In this document: positions 20,306 to 30,065 of the stretch, in pieces
How the letters are laid out: each line of letters starts with the position of its first letter
How positions within the stretch are numbered: position 1 is the first letter of the stretch
NCBI RefSeq assembly: GCF_018860855.1
Contig: NZ_JAHKQE010000044.1
Location: 62,001 to 126,000, forward strand
Reading direction: 5' to 3'
Length of the DNA: 64,000 nt
DNA from: Amphritea atlantica
GTDB taxonomy: Bacteria; Pseudomonadota; Gammaproteobacteria; Pseudomonadales; Balneatricaceae
Program-made: the position numbers and the translations under genes
Notes under the pieces: model-generated
The model's database searches: none
What the model was told of the DNA's origin: nothing
The model's input: the letters and a program-made list of their open reading frames with translations, nothing else

Positions 20306-21313
20306 ATGCAGGCATTGCAGCAGTACAATCGGGCCATTATTCCCCGTCTGAATTTGAAGAGTATAGCGGTCACACTGTTGCTGCTACATACAACGGTGTC
20401 TGCAAGAGATCTCAGCTCAGAACCGATCACGCCTATCTTGCCGGTCAGCAGCCTTAATCAGGCAAAGCTTAATTTGGGTAAAGTTCTGTTCAATGATACT
20501 CGGCTATCGAGTGATAACAGTATCAGCTGCGCCAGTTGCCACGACCTGAGTTCTGGCGGGGCAGATAAAGGCGCGTTCTCCTTTGGAGTTAACGGTGCAA
20601 AGGGTGCAACCAATACGCCCACGGTATACAACACCGGCCTTAACTTTGTGCAGTTCTGGAATGGCCGAGCAGCGAATCTGCACGAGCAGATTGATGGTCC
20701 GGTTCAGAACCCTGTAGAGATGAATACCCACTGGCCGGAAGTGATTAAAAAACTTAACCAAGACACCCCATTAACACAGGCTTTTGAAACACTGTATCCC
20801 GATGGCTTAAATGCAGAGAATGTCCGTGATGCTATTGCCGAATTTGAACGTTCGTTGATCACCCTGAACGCCCCCTTCGATCGTTGGTTAAGCGGTGATG
20901 AAACCGCGCTCACTGAAGAGCAGCAACAGGGTTATCGTCTATTTAAATCCTACGGTTGTATCAGCTGCCACCAAGGCGCGAATGTGGGTGGGAATATGTA
21001 TGCCTATTTTGGCGCGGTTAACGATATCTCGGCGTATTTTGACCGTCGAGGAACCCCATTGAGTGAAGCCGATCTGGGCCGTTATGCCGTCACCCATGAA
21101 CCTATCGACCAATACTTGTTTAAAGTACCGAGCCTGCGAATGGCGGCTCATACAGCCCCCTATTTCCATGACGGCGCCGTTCAAGATTTAAACTCGGCGA
21201 TCGAAATCATGGGCCGTTTCCAGCTTGGCAGAGAGATTCCAGAAAAACATATCGCATCCATTAGCGCCTTTATCCGCTCCCTGGCCGGAGAACATCCGGA
21301 GTTATCTGAATGA
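20306..21313 (+). CDS. Dihaem cytochrome c peroxidase (MauG/CcpA family)
   Basis: 335 residues with an N-terminal membrane/signal segment (IAVTLLLLHTTVSA, cleavage near residue 34). Two c-type haem motifs are seen: CASCH near 75-79 and CISCH near 218-222. The stretch GRFQLGREIPEKHIASISAFIRSL is typical of the family C-terminus. These periplasmic enzymes reduce H2O2 with electrons from small cytochromes or modify proteins (MauG). A strong aaagga site precedes the ATG. Its last codon overlaps the start of the c-di-GMP gene (ATGA), so the two are translated together. Confidence 0.9.
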   Translation: MQALQQYNRAIIPRLNLKSIAVTLLLLHTTVSARDLSSEPITPILPVSSLNQAKLNLGKVLFNDTRLSSDNSISCASCHDLSSGGADKGAFSFGVNGAKGATNTPTVYNTGLNFVQFWNGRAANLHEQIDGPVQNPVEMNTHWPEVIKKLNQDTPLTQAFETLYPDGLNAENVRDAIAEFERSLITLNAPFDRWLSGDETALTEEQQQGYRLFKSYGCISCHQGANVGGNMYAYFGAVNDISAYFDRRGTPLSEADLGRYAVTHEPIDQYLFKVPSLRMAAHTAPYFHDGAVQDLNSAIEIMGRFQLGREIPEKHIASISAFIRSLAGEHPELSE

Positions 21314-24300
21314 TCTGGTTCAAAGCCCGTCTCTATCTGACGTCATTACTGGCCATCATATTACTTGGCTGCCTGTTTTTTTTAGTCCACGACGAACACT
21401 CAGAGCCCAACCAACAACGTTCAGAAATATTATTACAACTGCAAGCCTTTGATAATGCGCTGGATTTAGAAGTCTTAATCATCAGCTCGATGAGACAACA
21501 AAACTACGATGGCATCGTCAAACTCACCCAACAACTACAACAACAGGAAAACAATCCCAAAACGGCCGCTCTGTTTAATGACCTACCAACCGGTCTGAGC
21601 AATAAATTGCAGCAATACCGCAATACCCTGCATCAGCGAATGCAACTGGCCGAGCAGATCAAAACCCTTGCCGCCAAGGTCCGTAATGGATTGAACTATA
21701 TTCCCATGTTGGTCAGCGGCATCGCCGAGAATGACAGCCAATACTTGCTCCCTACCCGAGAGATCGTCAGCCGCCTGTACCATTACCATATATTCAAAAG
21801 CGACCTAGATGCGGTCGCGTTAAAGAACGAGCTGAAACAGCTAACGAGCCAGTCCGCTAGCGTACAAGCACTTAAATTTCATATTAGTTCAAATCTAACT
21901 GCCCAAACGCAATTGAATCAGCTGTTGAATGACTATAAACAGATACCGAATAAAACCGCTTTCAATCAACTCTATAGCGCTTATCTCAGCCACCGAAATA
22001 ACGCCACCCAGCAAACAAGCTATTTCAACTCTGCACTCATCGCGCTAACAACCATGCTGATATTACTGCTCACCTTTCTCTATCTACATTTGATTCGTTC
22101 CCACAACCAAACAGAGCAGGCACAGAGACGACTAAAAGACGGAGTCGATAATATTCGTGAGGCTTTTGCTCTGTTTGATGCCAACCAGAAACTTATTCTC
22201 AGTAACCGTAACTTTACCCATTATTACCCTTGGGTTAGCGAACTACTGCAACCCGGCACGCCAAAGGCGATTATTAAAGCGGCAATCGATGCCCAATGTC
22301 ATTTCCAGAAAGACACCGATGCTGATCAACGTGTTATCCAGCAAACCGACGATGGCCATTATTTTCTGTGTAGCGATAGCCCCACTAACGAAGGTGGCGA
22401 AGTATGGGTACGGGTTGATATCAGCGAAACCCGGCGTAAAGAACAGGAGCTACGCAAGTTCTCTAGAGCGCTGACACAAAGCCCAGCTGCGGTCGTCATC
22501 ACTGATATCAATGGCGTCATTGAATATATCAACCCGAAAGCTGAAGAGGTGAGTGGTTACTCACTTAGCGAAGTCATCGGAAAGCGCCCTAGCCTATTCA
22601 GCTCGGGAGATCTGTCCCCTGTTAATTATCAGGATATGTGGCAACAGATGCTCTCGGGTCAGGCTTGGCAAGGGAATTTTCTTAATCGACGTAAAAATGG
22701 CTCGCTTTATTGGGAAGCCGCAACGATCTCGGCGGTTAGAGACGCTCTCGGGGACATCACCCACTTTGTTGCCGTCAAAGAAGATATTACCGAACGACGC
22801 GCCACCGAGGAGCAGTTACGCATGAATGCGGCCGTCTTTGAAACCACCAATGAAGGGATCATGATCACCGGCCCAGATACCAAGATTATATCGGTTAACC
22901 CCGCCTTTACAGCGATAACCGGTTATACACAGGACGATGTGGTTGGTAAAACACCCAGCATGTTTCAATCTGGCCAACAGCCCAAGACGTTTTATGAAAA
23001 CCTGTGGTTATCGTTACGAAAAGACGGTAGCTGGTCGGGAGAAATATGGAATAAACGCAAAGACGGCAGTCTTTATCCCCAATGGCTATCGATTGCGGCC
23101 GTGCAAAACCACGATGGTCTGCTAGAACAATATGTTGCTGTTTTTTCCGATATGACCCAGCGTAAAAATGATGAGGAGCAGATTCGTCAGCAGGCCAATT
23201 TTGATGCCCTTACCTCATTGCCCAACCGCACCATGCTCAAACGGGAGCTGACACAGATACAGAAACGTTGTGATCAGAAAGGTAGCCTGTGCGCTCTGTT
23301 ATTCATCGACCTCGACCGCTTTAAATCGGTTAACGATACCCTCGGTCATTCAGTGGGCGATCAGATGCTACAACAGGTTAGCCTAAGGTTAAGCTCCGTT
23401 ATCCGTGAACAGGACCTAATCTGTCGTTTCGGCGGCGATGAATTTGTTATTGTGCTGCAGGATCTCGTCGATGGCGAAGAGGCTGCCATCACGGCTCAAC
23501 GGGTGATTGATATCTTACTACCGCCATTCCAACTGGCCGGCCGAACACTCTATATTGGTGCCAGTGTTGGTATATCCTGCTATCCCTTTGATAGCGACAG
23601 CGGTGAAGTGATGTTGCGCCATGCCGATATGGCGATGTACCTAGCCAAAGACAATGGCCGCAATCAGTATCAGTTTTTTAATGCACAGATGCGCGAAGAG
23701 GTGAAAAATCGTTCTGAGCTAGAACAAGCCATGCGGCAGGCGATCAATAACCATGAGTTTGAGCTTTACTACCAGCCGATCAGTAATTGCCAGCAACACA
23801 AAGTTGTCGCCGCCGAAGCACTGATCCGCTGGCACCATCCAGAGAAAGGACTGATCAGCCCCGCTAAATTCATTCCATTGGCGGAAGAGACCGGATTAAT
23901 CCAGCCCATCGGGCTTTGGGTGCTTCGACAGAGCTGTGAACAGATTGTCAAATGGCAACAACAAGGTATCAACGATCTATCGATCTCCGTCAACGTTTCC
24001 AGCAATCAGCGCCTGCTCGGCTTTGATGCCAAGGTCGCCGCCGAGATCATGCAAAGCGTGGGTGTCGCCCCCAGTAAGATAATCTTCGAAATCACCGAAA
24101 ATATGTTCCTGGAAAATTCAATGGAAGCCATTACTTGGCTCAGGGAATTTAAGGCACTCGGCTCTAAGCTTGCCATTGATGACTTTGGCACCGGTTATTC
24201 ATCCCTAAGTTATCTGAAGCAGTTCCCCATCGATAAGTTAAAGATTGATCAAGCATTTATTCGCGACCTGCCCGATAATCAGGAAGACGCTACCCTCGTT

Positions 24301-24516
24301 CATGCCATTATTGCGATGTCTAAAAGCCTTGGGCTCGAATTGATCGCCGAAGGGGTAGAAACCGTTGAGCAGTTACACTACCTACATCAGCTAAACTGCC
24401 CCAACATTCAGGGTTTTCTCTTCAGTAAACCGGTGACAGCAGATCAGCTTCCGGCGGTTATCCAGCAGATAAAAGCAGACTTTCCTCGGCTGCTTCCCTA
24501 CGATTATGAAATTTAA
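21310..24516 (+). CDS. Membrane-bound PAS-GGDEF-EAL c-di-GMP protein
   Basis: 1068 residues. One membrane helix at 8-27, a helical periplasmic sensor region (about 30-235), a second helix (about 240-262), then PAS-like domains near 275-375, 385-500 and 508-625. GGDEF has an intact RFGGDEF motif near 705. EAL starts near 800 with EALIRW, with ENMFLENS and DDFGTGYSSL further on. Both cyclase and phosphodiesterase motifs look complete, so either or both activities may exist. The periplasmic part has no recognised domain. The upstream overlapping peroxidase suggests that periplasmic redox or peroxide state is the input. Ends at a bidirectional terminator. Confidence 0.92.
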   Translation: MIWFKARLYLTSLLAIILLGCLFFLVHDEHSEPNQQRSEILLQLQAFDNALDLEVLIISSMRQQNYDGIVKLTQQLQQQENNPKTAALFNDLPTGLSNKLQQYRNTLHQRMQLAEQIKTLAAKVRNGLNYIPMLVSGIAENDSQYLLPTREIVSRLYHYHIFKSDLDAVALKNELKQLTSQSASVQALKFHISSNLTAQTQLNQLLNDYKQIPNKTAFNQLYSAYLSHRNNATQQTSYFNSALIALTTMLILLLTFLYLHLIRSHNQTEQAQRRLKDGVDNIREAFALFDANQKLILSNRNFTHYYPWVSELLQPGTPKAIIKAAIDAQCHFQKDTDADQRVIQQTDDGHYFLCSDSPTNEGGEVWVRVDISETRRKEQELRKFSRALTQSPAAVVITDINGVIEYINPKAEEVSGYSLSEVIGKRPSLFSSGDLSPVNYQDMWQQMLSGQAWQGNFLNRRKNGSLYWEAATISAVRDALGDITHFVAVKEDITERRATEEQLRMNAAVFETTNEGIMITGPDTKIISVNPAFTAITGYTQDDVVGKTPSMFQSGQQPKTFYENLWLSLRKDGSWSGEIWNKRKDGSLYPQWLSIAAVQNHDGLLEQYVAVFSDMTQRKNDEEQIRQQANFDALTSLPNRTMLKRELTQIQKRCDQKGSLCALLFIDLDRFKSVNDTLGHSVGDQMLQQVSLRLSSVIREQDLICRFGGDEFVIVLQDLVDGEEAAITAQRVIDILLPPFQLAGRTLYIGASVGISCYPFDSDSGEVMLRHADMAMYLAKDNGRNQYQFFNAQMREEVKNRSELEQAMRQAINNHEFELYYQPISNCQQHKVVAAEALIRWHHPEKGLISPAKFIPLAEETGLIQPIGLWVLRQSCEQIVKWQQQGINDLSISVNVSSNQRLLGFDAKVAAEIMQSVGVAPSKIIFEITENMFLENSMEAITWLREFKALGSKLAIDDFGTGYSSLSYLKQFPIDKLKIDQAFIRDLPDNQEDATLVHAIIAMSKSLGLELIAEGVETVEQLHYLHQLNCPNIQGFLFSKPVTADQLPAVIQQIKADFPRLLPYDYEI

Positions 24517-24525
24517 TCTCAGCCA

Positions 24526-24553
24526 TAAAAAAACCGCCCGAAGGCGGTTTAGA
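24526..24553. terminator. Bidirectional terminator
   Basis: aaaccgcc / ggcggttt is a perfect 8-bp stem with a cgaa tetraloop, preceded by further A residues. It lies between the convergent GGDEF-EAL gene and the YjfB-like gene and can serve both. Confidence 0.85.
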
Positions 24554-24569
24554 GATCAGATATCGTCCA

Positions 24570-24767
24570 TCAAACGCTGACGTCGATGTTCAGCCCCAAC
24601 GGGGAACTTGGATCGACCGGCACCACGGCAGCGCTTTCCAGCAGCTGCAATACCATATCACCTTGCAGATCGATATTGTCTTTCGCTTTGCCAGCCACCG
24701 CTAATGCAACATCCTGTTGTACCGAAGCTTGCTGATATGCCGACGCTGATGCAGCTGTTAATTCCAT
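24570..24767 (-). CDS. YjfB-like putative motility protein
   Basis: 65 residues from MELTAASASAYQQ at 24767, chosen because ggag lies 8 nt upstream; the Met codons at 24782 and 24776 lack that spacing. The pattern ASVQQDVALAVAGKAKD...LLESA matches the YjfB family (about 60 residues, of unknown function, often near motility genes). It is convergent with the c-di-GMP gene. Confidence 0.7.
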   Translation of the reverse strand: MELTAASASAYQQASVQQDVALAVAGKAKDNIDLQGDMVLQLLESAAVVPVDPSSPLGLNIDVSV

Positions 24768-25121
24768 AAAACTCATCTCCAACGGGTTTATTCAAACAGG
24801 CATAAACTATATATCGGCCAGCACTGCTCAATGTTTACCTTTATCACGCTCAGCAGTCGATACTCTTCTCTTTTTAGCAAACAAAGTCACTCTTATTCGA
24901 TGAATCTGCGAACGGCAAAAAAGCCAATAAGGGTACCGTTTTGAAATGAAGGATAATGGCTACTCTCTTAACATCACTTCGAAAAAACGTCCGATATTAG
25001 TCTTCGCTATCGTTGAAACCACGGCAGTAGCATTTACATGATAAAATACAGCTATTGTTAGCTGTATTTAAAACGCTGTAATAACACCATTTAGCCCACT
25101 CTTATTGCTTGTAGGGGTTGT
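24768..25121. other. Intergenic region before the Na+/Ca2+ exchanger gene
   Basis: 354 bp carrying the divergent promoters of the YjfB-like and exchanger genes. The only structure found is the inverted repeat at 25044-25069. No gene seen. Confidence 0.5.
25044..25069. repeat. Inverted repeat upstream of the exchanger gene
   Basis: aaatacagcta and tagctgtattt are perfect 11-bp arms around ttgt, 53 bp before the start codon at 25122. Position and symmetry suit a repressor operator. There is no T-run typical of a terminator. Confidence 0.6.
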
Positions 25122-26141
25122 ATGTTTACTTCTTTAACGTTCAGCATGATTGCTTTCGGTGTTGCTGCCTTGGTGATTATCATGGCAGGTAGCAAGTTAG
25201 CGAAGCTCTCCGATTCATTGGCCGATCAAACCGGTTTAGGTGAGGCTTTATTTGGCGTTTTCCTCTTGGCCGGCGTGACCTCGCTGCCTGATTTTGCAGC
25301 GACATTGACGGCGGCAATAGACAACCGCCCTAATTTGGCCATGAGTAATGTTATGGGGAGTATGGCCGTTAATCTGGTGTTTCTTGCTGTGGCGGATATT
25401 GTTTATCGCAAAGCTAACTTGGAACATGCGGCAGCCTCTACGGTTAACCTTATGCTCGCAGGTCTGCTCATTGTTTTGTTAACGTTACCCTTGCTGGCGG
25501 TCTTTAGCCCCGCGATGACTTTTTTTAATATTCACCCCGTCACACCGGTGATTATTGTCGCTTATATCTCTGGTTTTCACTTGGTTCTTCGTACTAAAGC
25601 AAAGCCTATGTGGTTTCCTCGACAAACATGTCAAACCGTTGCAGACCAACCCGATGAGCATCATCAGGGTAACCTACCCTCGGTGTGGATAACGTTTACC
25701 TCCATGGCGGCTTTAACGGGGATTGCGGGTTGGGTTTTAATGGAATCAGCAAAACATATTGCAGATCAGACGGGTATTTCTGAAACGCTGATGGGTGGTT
25801 TTTTCACTGCACTGGCCACCTCGACACCGGAGTTAGTCACCACCATTGTCGCCATACGTATTAGTGCTTTAACCCTCGCCGTCAGCAATATTTTTGGCAC
25901 TAACTGCTTTAATATGTTGGTGGTTGCCGCTGCAGATGTGGGTTATACCCAAGGTTCTATCTATCATGATATGGCGCCAGTTCAAGTCACATGGGCTTTG
26001 GTGAGTATCTTAATGACAGCGACATTACTGTTAGGCATGTTAAGACGCGAGACGTATGGGATTGGTAAAATAGGCTTTGAGAGCGCTCTTATTTTGGCTA
26101 TCTATGGTATTACGCTGAGTGTGATCATACTGAATGATTAA
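25122..26141 (+). CDS. Sodium/calcium exchanger family membrane protein
   Basis: 339 residues with about ten membrane segments in two inverted halves. The alpha-repeats are GVTSLPDFAATLTAA (near 50) and ALATSTPELVTTIVA (near 230), each followed by a SN(V/I)(M/F)G segment, as in CaCA exchangers such as YrbG. The first repeat has Asp where most members have Glu, a conservative change in the ion site. The middle loop (about 160-190) is hydrophilic. A taggggt site precedes the ATG. Ion specificity cannot be told. Confidence 0.88.
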   Translation: MFTSLTFSMIAFGVAALVIIMAGSKLAKLSDSLADQTGLGEALFGVFLLAGVTSLPDFAATLTAAIDNRPNLAMSNVMGSMAVNLVFLAVADIVYRKANLEHAAASTVNLMLAGLLIVLLTLPLLAVFSPAMTFFNIHPVTPVIIVAYISGFHLVLRTKAKPMWFPRQTCQTVADQPDEHHQGNLPSVWITFTSMAALTGIAGWVLMESAKHIADQTGISETLMGGFFTALATSTPELVTTIVAIRISALTLAVSNIFGTNCFNMLVVAAADVGYTQGSIYHDMAPVQVTWALVSILMTATLLLGMLRRETYGIGKIGFESALILAIYGITLSVIILND

Positions 26142-26184
26142 AACGAAGACATAACCATGACGCCGTCTATACACTTATAACAAA

Positions 26185-27084
26185 CTAGAATTCACTCACC
26201 TCTGACAGAGCGCCACAGCGCTGCTCCAACGCCAACTGAATAAATTCACGAATCCCCGGTAGGCTGCGGCGGTTTTTCATCCACACCACATGCTCAATCA
26301 CCTCATCGGTCGCCTCAATAATCGGCACCACGATTAAACGTGGGTCGGGACGGATATCCTGCTCCAGCGAAAAACCGATGCCTAACCCATGACTTACCGC
26401 TTCAGACATATCCAGACGGCCATCCACCACCACATTACCCGAGACGGTTAGTTGCTGACGACCAAACAACTCTTCTAATAGCTGCTGGGTACAGGCTTCC
26501 GGCTTATAGATAATCAATGGCTCATCAGCCAATTCGCTGACCGAGACACAGGATTTCTCTGCTAATGCGTGGTCAGGCCGTAATACCGCCATTAGCCGGT
26601 GGGACGAAAATGCCAAACGAGAAAGCTCGCTACTTTCATCCTGCAGCGGAAACAGGCCAATATCCACATCCCGATTAAGCACTAACGCCCGACATTCCGA
26701 GGTCGTTACCGAGATGATTTTCAGGGTCGTTTGTGGAAAACGGCGACTATACTCGGCAATCAATGGCATGAAGATAATCGACGAGGCATTCGCGACTTTT
26801 AGTGTCATTTTTCCGGGCGATAGGGTCGGGTTCGATAATACCTCGATGGCCGCTTCAAGATCATGATACTGCCGAGTAATCTGATACAGCTGCCGACCTA
26901 AATCAGTGGCCTTTACCCCTTTGCTGAAACGTTCTAACAGAGGGGCGCTAAAGCGGGACTCTAATTTACGAATCTGTGCTGTGATGGCTGGCTGACTCAC
27001 CGAGAGCAGCTCGGCTGCTCGGGTGAAGTTACCGGTTTTAAAAGTGGCATTAAAAGCGCGAATTTCCGCCATCGAATAATCCAT
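26185..27084 (-). CDS. LysR-family regulator
   Basis: 299 residues from the ATG at 27084 (MDYSMAEIRAFNATFKTGNFTRAAELLSVSQPAITAQIRKLE). The longer frame reads into the ATPase gene and is rejected. A LysR helix-turn-helix (about 1-60) is followed by a substrate-binding domain. It starts inside the stop region of the double ATPase gene and shares its strand, so it is the last gene of the uptake operon. It resembles the CysB/CbbR type and the regulators of phosphonate or phosphoester genes, but I would not assign an effector. Confidence 0.9.
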   Translation of the reverse strand: MDYSMAEIRAFNATFKTGNFTRAAELLSVSQPAITAQIRKLESRFSAPLLERFSKGVKATDLGRQLYQITRQYHDLEAAIEVLSNPTLSPGKMTLKVANASSIIFMPLIAEYSRRFPQTTLKIISVTTSECRALVLNRDVDIGLFPLQDESSELSRLAFSSHRLMAVLRPDHALAEKSCVSVSELADEPLIIYKPEACTQQLLEELFGRQQLTVSGNVVVDGRLDMSEAVSHGLGIGFSLEQDIRPDPRLIVVPIIEATDEVIEHVVWMKNRRSLPGIREFIQLALEQRCGALSEVSEF

Positions 27085-27085
27085 A

Positions 27086-28816
27086 TCAGACACCCTGCAA
27101 CTGACACGCATTGACCGAGTCTTCGGCGATTTGCAGCAGGTCGGGTAAGCGTTGCTGACGCCCCTCGGATGAATGCAGCAGCGGAATTGAGGCAATCAGC
27201 TTTTGAGTATAAGCCTGTTGAGGTGCGAGGAATATCTGTCGCACAGTGCCCTGCTCCACCAGCTCTCCCTGTTTCATCACACAAACCCAATCACACAGGT
27301 TGGCTATGACACTTAAATCGTGAGAGATAAACATAATGGTCAAACCCAGTTCATCTTTTAGCTCTTTGAGCAGTTTTAAAATTTCGGCTTGGATCGATAC
27401 ATCCAGCGCCGCAACCGATTCATCTGCCACGATGAATTCCGGTTTACACACCAGTGCCCGAGCAATGCTGATACGCTGCCGCTGGCCACCGGAAAATGCA
27501 TGGGGGAAGCGGCGTAGATGTTCCACCTCAATATGACAACGCTTAGCCACCTCAATCACTCGTTGGTCGGTCTCTTCGCGGCTTTTGGTCAGCTTCATCG
27601 CCTCTAACGGTTCGGCAATAATATCCCGCACCGTCATACGGGGGTTCAGTGAGCTATATGGATCTTGAAACACCAACTGGGCGGTGCGTGCCAACCGTTT
27701 ACGTTTAATCGCCTTACCCGCACCAAATTTCACTTTCTTTTTAGTGTGATGATACTCAACCGTACCGGATGTAATCGGCGCCGCCCCCAACATCGCCTTA
27801 CCCAGCGAGGTTTTACCAGAACCACTCTCGCCAACGAGTCCGATAATCTGTCCTTCAGGCAGATCCAAACTGATATTTTTAACGGCGGTATACATTTCAC
27901 GCTTACGACCACTGCCCATGGTTGGGTAGCTAATCGACAGATCGGTCACCGACAACAGCGGCTCCGGTGTGTGCGCCGGCGCTTCCGGTAAATTATCGAG
28001 ATTAGGTAGAGCATCCAGCAAACGGCGAGTATATGGATGTTCCGGCTGAAACAGTACCTGATCAGCTATACCAGCCTCAACCACCTTACCCCGTTGCATC
28101 ACCGTCACGTTATCAGCAATTTTGGACACCACACCTAGATCATGGGTGATAAACAGCATCGCCATCCCTAACTGCTCTCGCAGTTCCATCATCAGATCCA
28201 GCACTTGTGCCTGTATGGTGACATCCAGCGCAGTGGTTGGCTCATCGGCAATCAAGAGCTTGGGCTGGGTCGATAACGCCATCGCAATCATCGCCCGCTG
28301 GCGCATACCGCCGGAAAGTTCAAATACATACTGATCAAAACGCTTCGCTGGATCAACAATCCCAACGCGGTCAAACAGCTCAATCCCCGCCCGCCGAGCT
28401 TGATCTTTGTCATAACCGAGATGGATCTGCATGGTTTGAATAATCTGATCGCTAATCGGAATCGCTGGCGCGAAACTCGCCATAGGCTCCTGAAAGATCA
28501 TCGACACTGCATCGCCACGGACTAAACGTAGATCTCGGCCACGTAGCTTCAAAACATTAACCGCTTGGCCCCGATGATTCAGGGTAATCTGACTGGGGTG
28601 CTGAATGATGGCATTCCCCGGCGCTAACCGCATAATGCTCTTCGCCGTGATCGACTTACCGGAACCACTCTCACCAACCAATCCCATTACCTCACCGGGA
28701 CGGATACTCAGGCTCAAGTTATCCACCGCCCGAACGAGACCCTCATCGGTATTAAAATCGATACTCAGATCGCGGATCTCAAGTAGGTTCTCACTGATTC
28801 TCTGATTAATCATCAT
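27086..28816 (-). CDS. Fused double ATPase of a peptide/opine-type ABC importer (YejF/DppDF-like)
   Basis: 576 residues from the ATG at 28816, next to the permease stop; the frame is open upstream into the permease gene. Two full ABC domains: Walker A GLVGESGSGKS in each half (near 45 and 345), signatures LSGGMRQR and FSGGQRQR, Walker B LLIADEPTTALD and FIVADESVAALD. Each ends with the oligopeptide-binding C-terminal extension (HPYTRRLLDALP; QQAYTQKLIASIP). The second half has ES in place of the usual EPT after the Walker B Glu. Fused double ATPases are typical of the Yej microcin C/peptide importer. Confidence 0.92.
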   Translation of the reverse strand: MMINQRISENLLEIRDLSIDFNTDEGLVRAVDNLSLSIRPGEVMGLVGESGSGKSITAKSIMRLAPGNAIIQHPSQITLNHRGQAVNVLKLRGRDLRLVRGDAVSMIFQEPMASFAPAIPISDQIIQTMQIHLGYDKDQARRAGIELFDRVGIVDPAKRFDQYVFELSGGMRQRAMIAMALSTQPKLLIADEPTTALDVTIQAQVLDLMMELREQLGMAMLFITHDLGVVSKIADNVTVMQRGKVVEAGIADQVLFQPEHPYTRRLLDALPNLDNLPEAPAHTPEPLLSVTDLSISYPTMGSGRKREMYTAVKNISLDLPEGQIIGLVGESGSGKTSLGKAMLGAAPITSGTVEYHHTKKKVKFGAGKAIKRKRLARTAQLVFQDPYSSLNPRMTVRDIIAEPLEAMKLTKSREETDQRVIEVAKRCHIEVEHLRRFPHAFSGGQRQRISIARALVCKPEFIVADESVAALDVSIQAEILKLLKELKDELGLTIMFISHDLSVIANLCDWVCVMKQGELVEQGTVRQIFLAPQQAYTQKLIASIPLLHSSEGRQQRLPDLLQIAEDSVNACQLQGV

Positions 28817-28817
28817 G

Positions 28818-30065
28818 TTACTTTTTCTCCGAATAAGGGTCAGCCGCATCGCGTAAAGCATCACCGACAAACACAAACGCCATAATCAACACCACAAACA
28901 CCAACACCGGAAAAAACTGCCAGACCATATTCTGCTGAATATCGGGGTCTTGCGCTTTCTGCAATAAAACGCCCAAACTATTAACCGGTTCCGTCAACCC
29001 TAACCCCAAAAAGCTGAGACTGGTTTCGGCCAAAATCACATAGGGAAAGTTAATCAGCGTGTCGACAATAATATAACTGGTGAAACTGGGGATCAGGTGC
29101 CGCCAGATAATCCGCCAGGTACTCGAACCGCACAGTTGCGCTGCCAAGACATAATCCTGATTTCGCTCGGTTAGGATATGGGTGCGCAGACGTCGCCCAA
29201 GGGTGGCGAAATCTAACGCACCAATGACCACCGCAATGGCAAAATATCGCTGTATCGGTGTCAGATCAATCTGCGACAATGCCACCGCACAAGCAAGGTA
29301 GATCGGAATCGGAGGAATCACTCGCACCGCTTCGGTAATACTCATCATAATGGTATCCACCCGACCGCCAAAATAGCCACTCACCCCGCCGACAAATAGC
29401 GAAACGACCAACTTCACCACCAGCGCTACAATCGCAATACTGATGGTCACCCAGATCGCATGCAGAGTACGGCTAAAGATATCTTTGCCATCTTCATCGG
29501 TGCCCATCAGATGGATCTGCCCTTGCTCAACCCCAAACAGATGACGGTCCCAACGGATATCCAGATCCAAACCGGCAACACTCAAATCGATCAGACTGTA
29601 TTCCCAACCCTGAACAAAAAACTGTAGATAACGCCGCTGGGTTTTATCCACCGTAAATTTATTTTGACTCGATGAACTCAACGCGCCGCTGGAGGTTAAT
29701 GCATCCAGCGCATCCAGCCCGCCTCCCGCCAGTGCTTTAAGATCAATCTTGCTCGTCGCTTTTTCATAGCTATAGCTAAAAGGCCGTAGAGAAAACCCCT
29801 GATCATCCCAGAAGAACACGACCTGAGGTTCACCCCGTCGATACTCCCCATCAGCTCCGCCAATAGTGGGGTCGGCCGGCGAGAAAAACGGGGCAAAAAA
29901 GCCCATCAACACTAGAGTGCCAAGAATCCAAGCCGCTACCACCCCAGAGGTTTTGCGTTTAAACCGCGCCTTGATTAACGCCAGTTGTCCCGCCGTATAA
30001 TAAGACTCTTCATTTTTTGCTGGCTTCGCTTTACGCCCGAAGCGGGCTAATAGTGCATTCATCAT
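28818..30065 (-). CDS. ABC importer permease, DppC/YejE type
   Basis: 415 residues, longer than a usual DppC (about 300). An N-terminal cytoplasmic helix and OppC_N segment lead into TM1 (AWILGTLVLMGFFAPFFSPADP, about 45-65), then a large periplasmic insert (about 70-190) precedes the BPD domain with the EAA loop (NQDYVLAAQLCGSSTWRIIWRHLIPSF). The big insert is unlike dipeptide permeases and resembles the Yej-like branch. Start overlaps the stop of the upstream permease. Confidence 0.9.
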   Translation of the reverse strand: MMNALLARFGRKAKPAKNEESYYTAGQLALIKARFKRKTSGVVAAWILGTLVLMGFFAPFFSPADPTIGGADGEYRRGEPQVVFFWDDQGFSLRPFSYSYEKATSKIDLKALAGGGLDALDALTSSGALSSSSQNKFTVDKTQRRYLQFFVQGWEYSLIDLSVAGLDLDIRWDRHLFGVEQGQIHLMGTDEDGKDIFSRTLHAIWVTISIAIVALVVKLVVSLFVGGVSGYFGGRVDTIMMSITEAVRVIPPIPIYLACAVALSQIDLTPIQRYFAIAVVIGALDFATLGRRLRTHILTERNQDYVLAAQLCGSSTWRIIWRHLIPSFTSYIIVDTLINFPYVILAETSLSFLGLGLTEPVNSLGVLLQKAQDPDIQQNMVWQFFPVLVFVVLIMAFVFVGDALRDAADPYSEKK

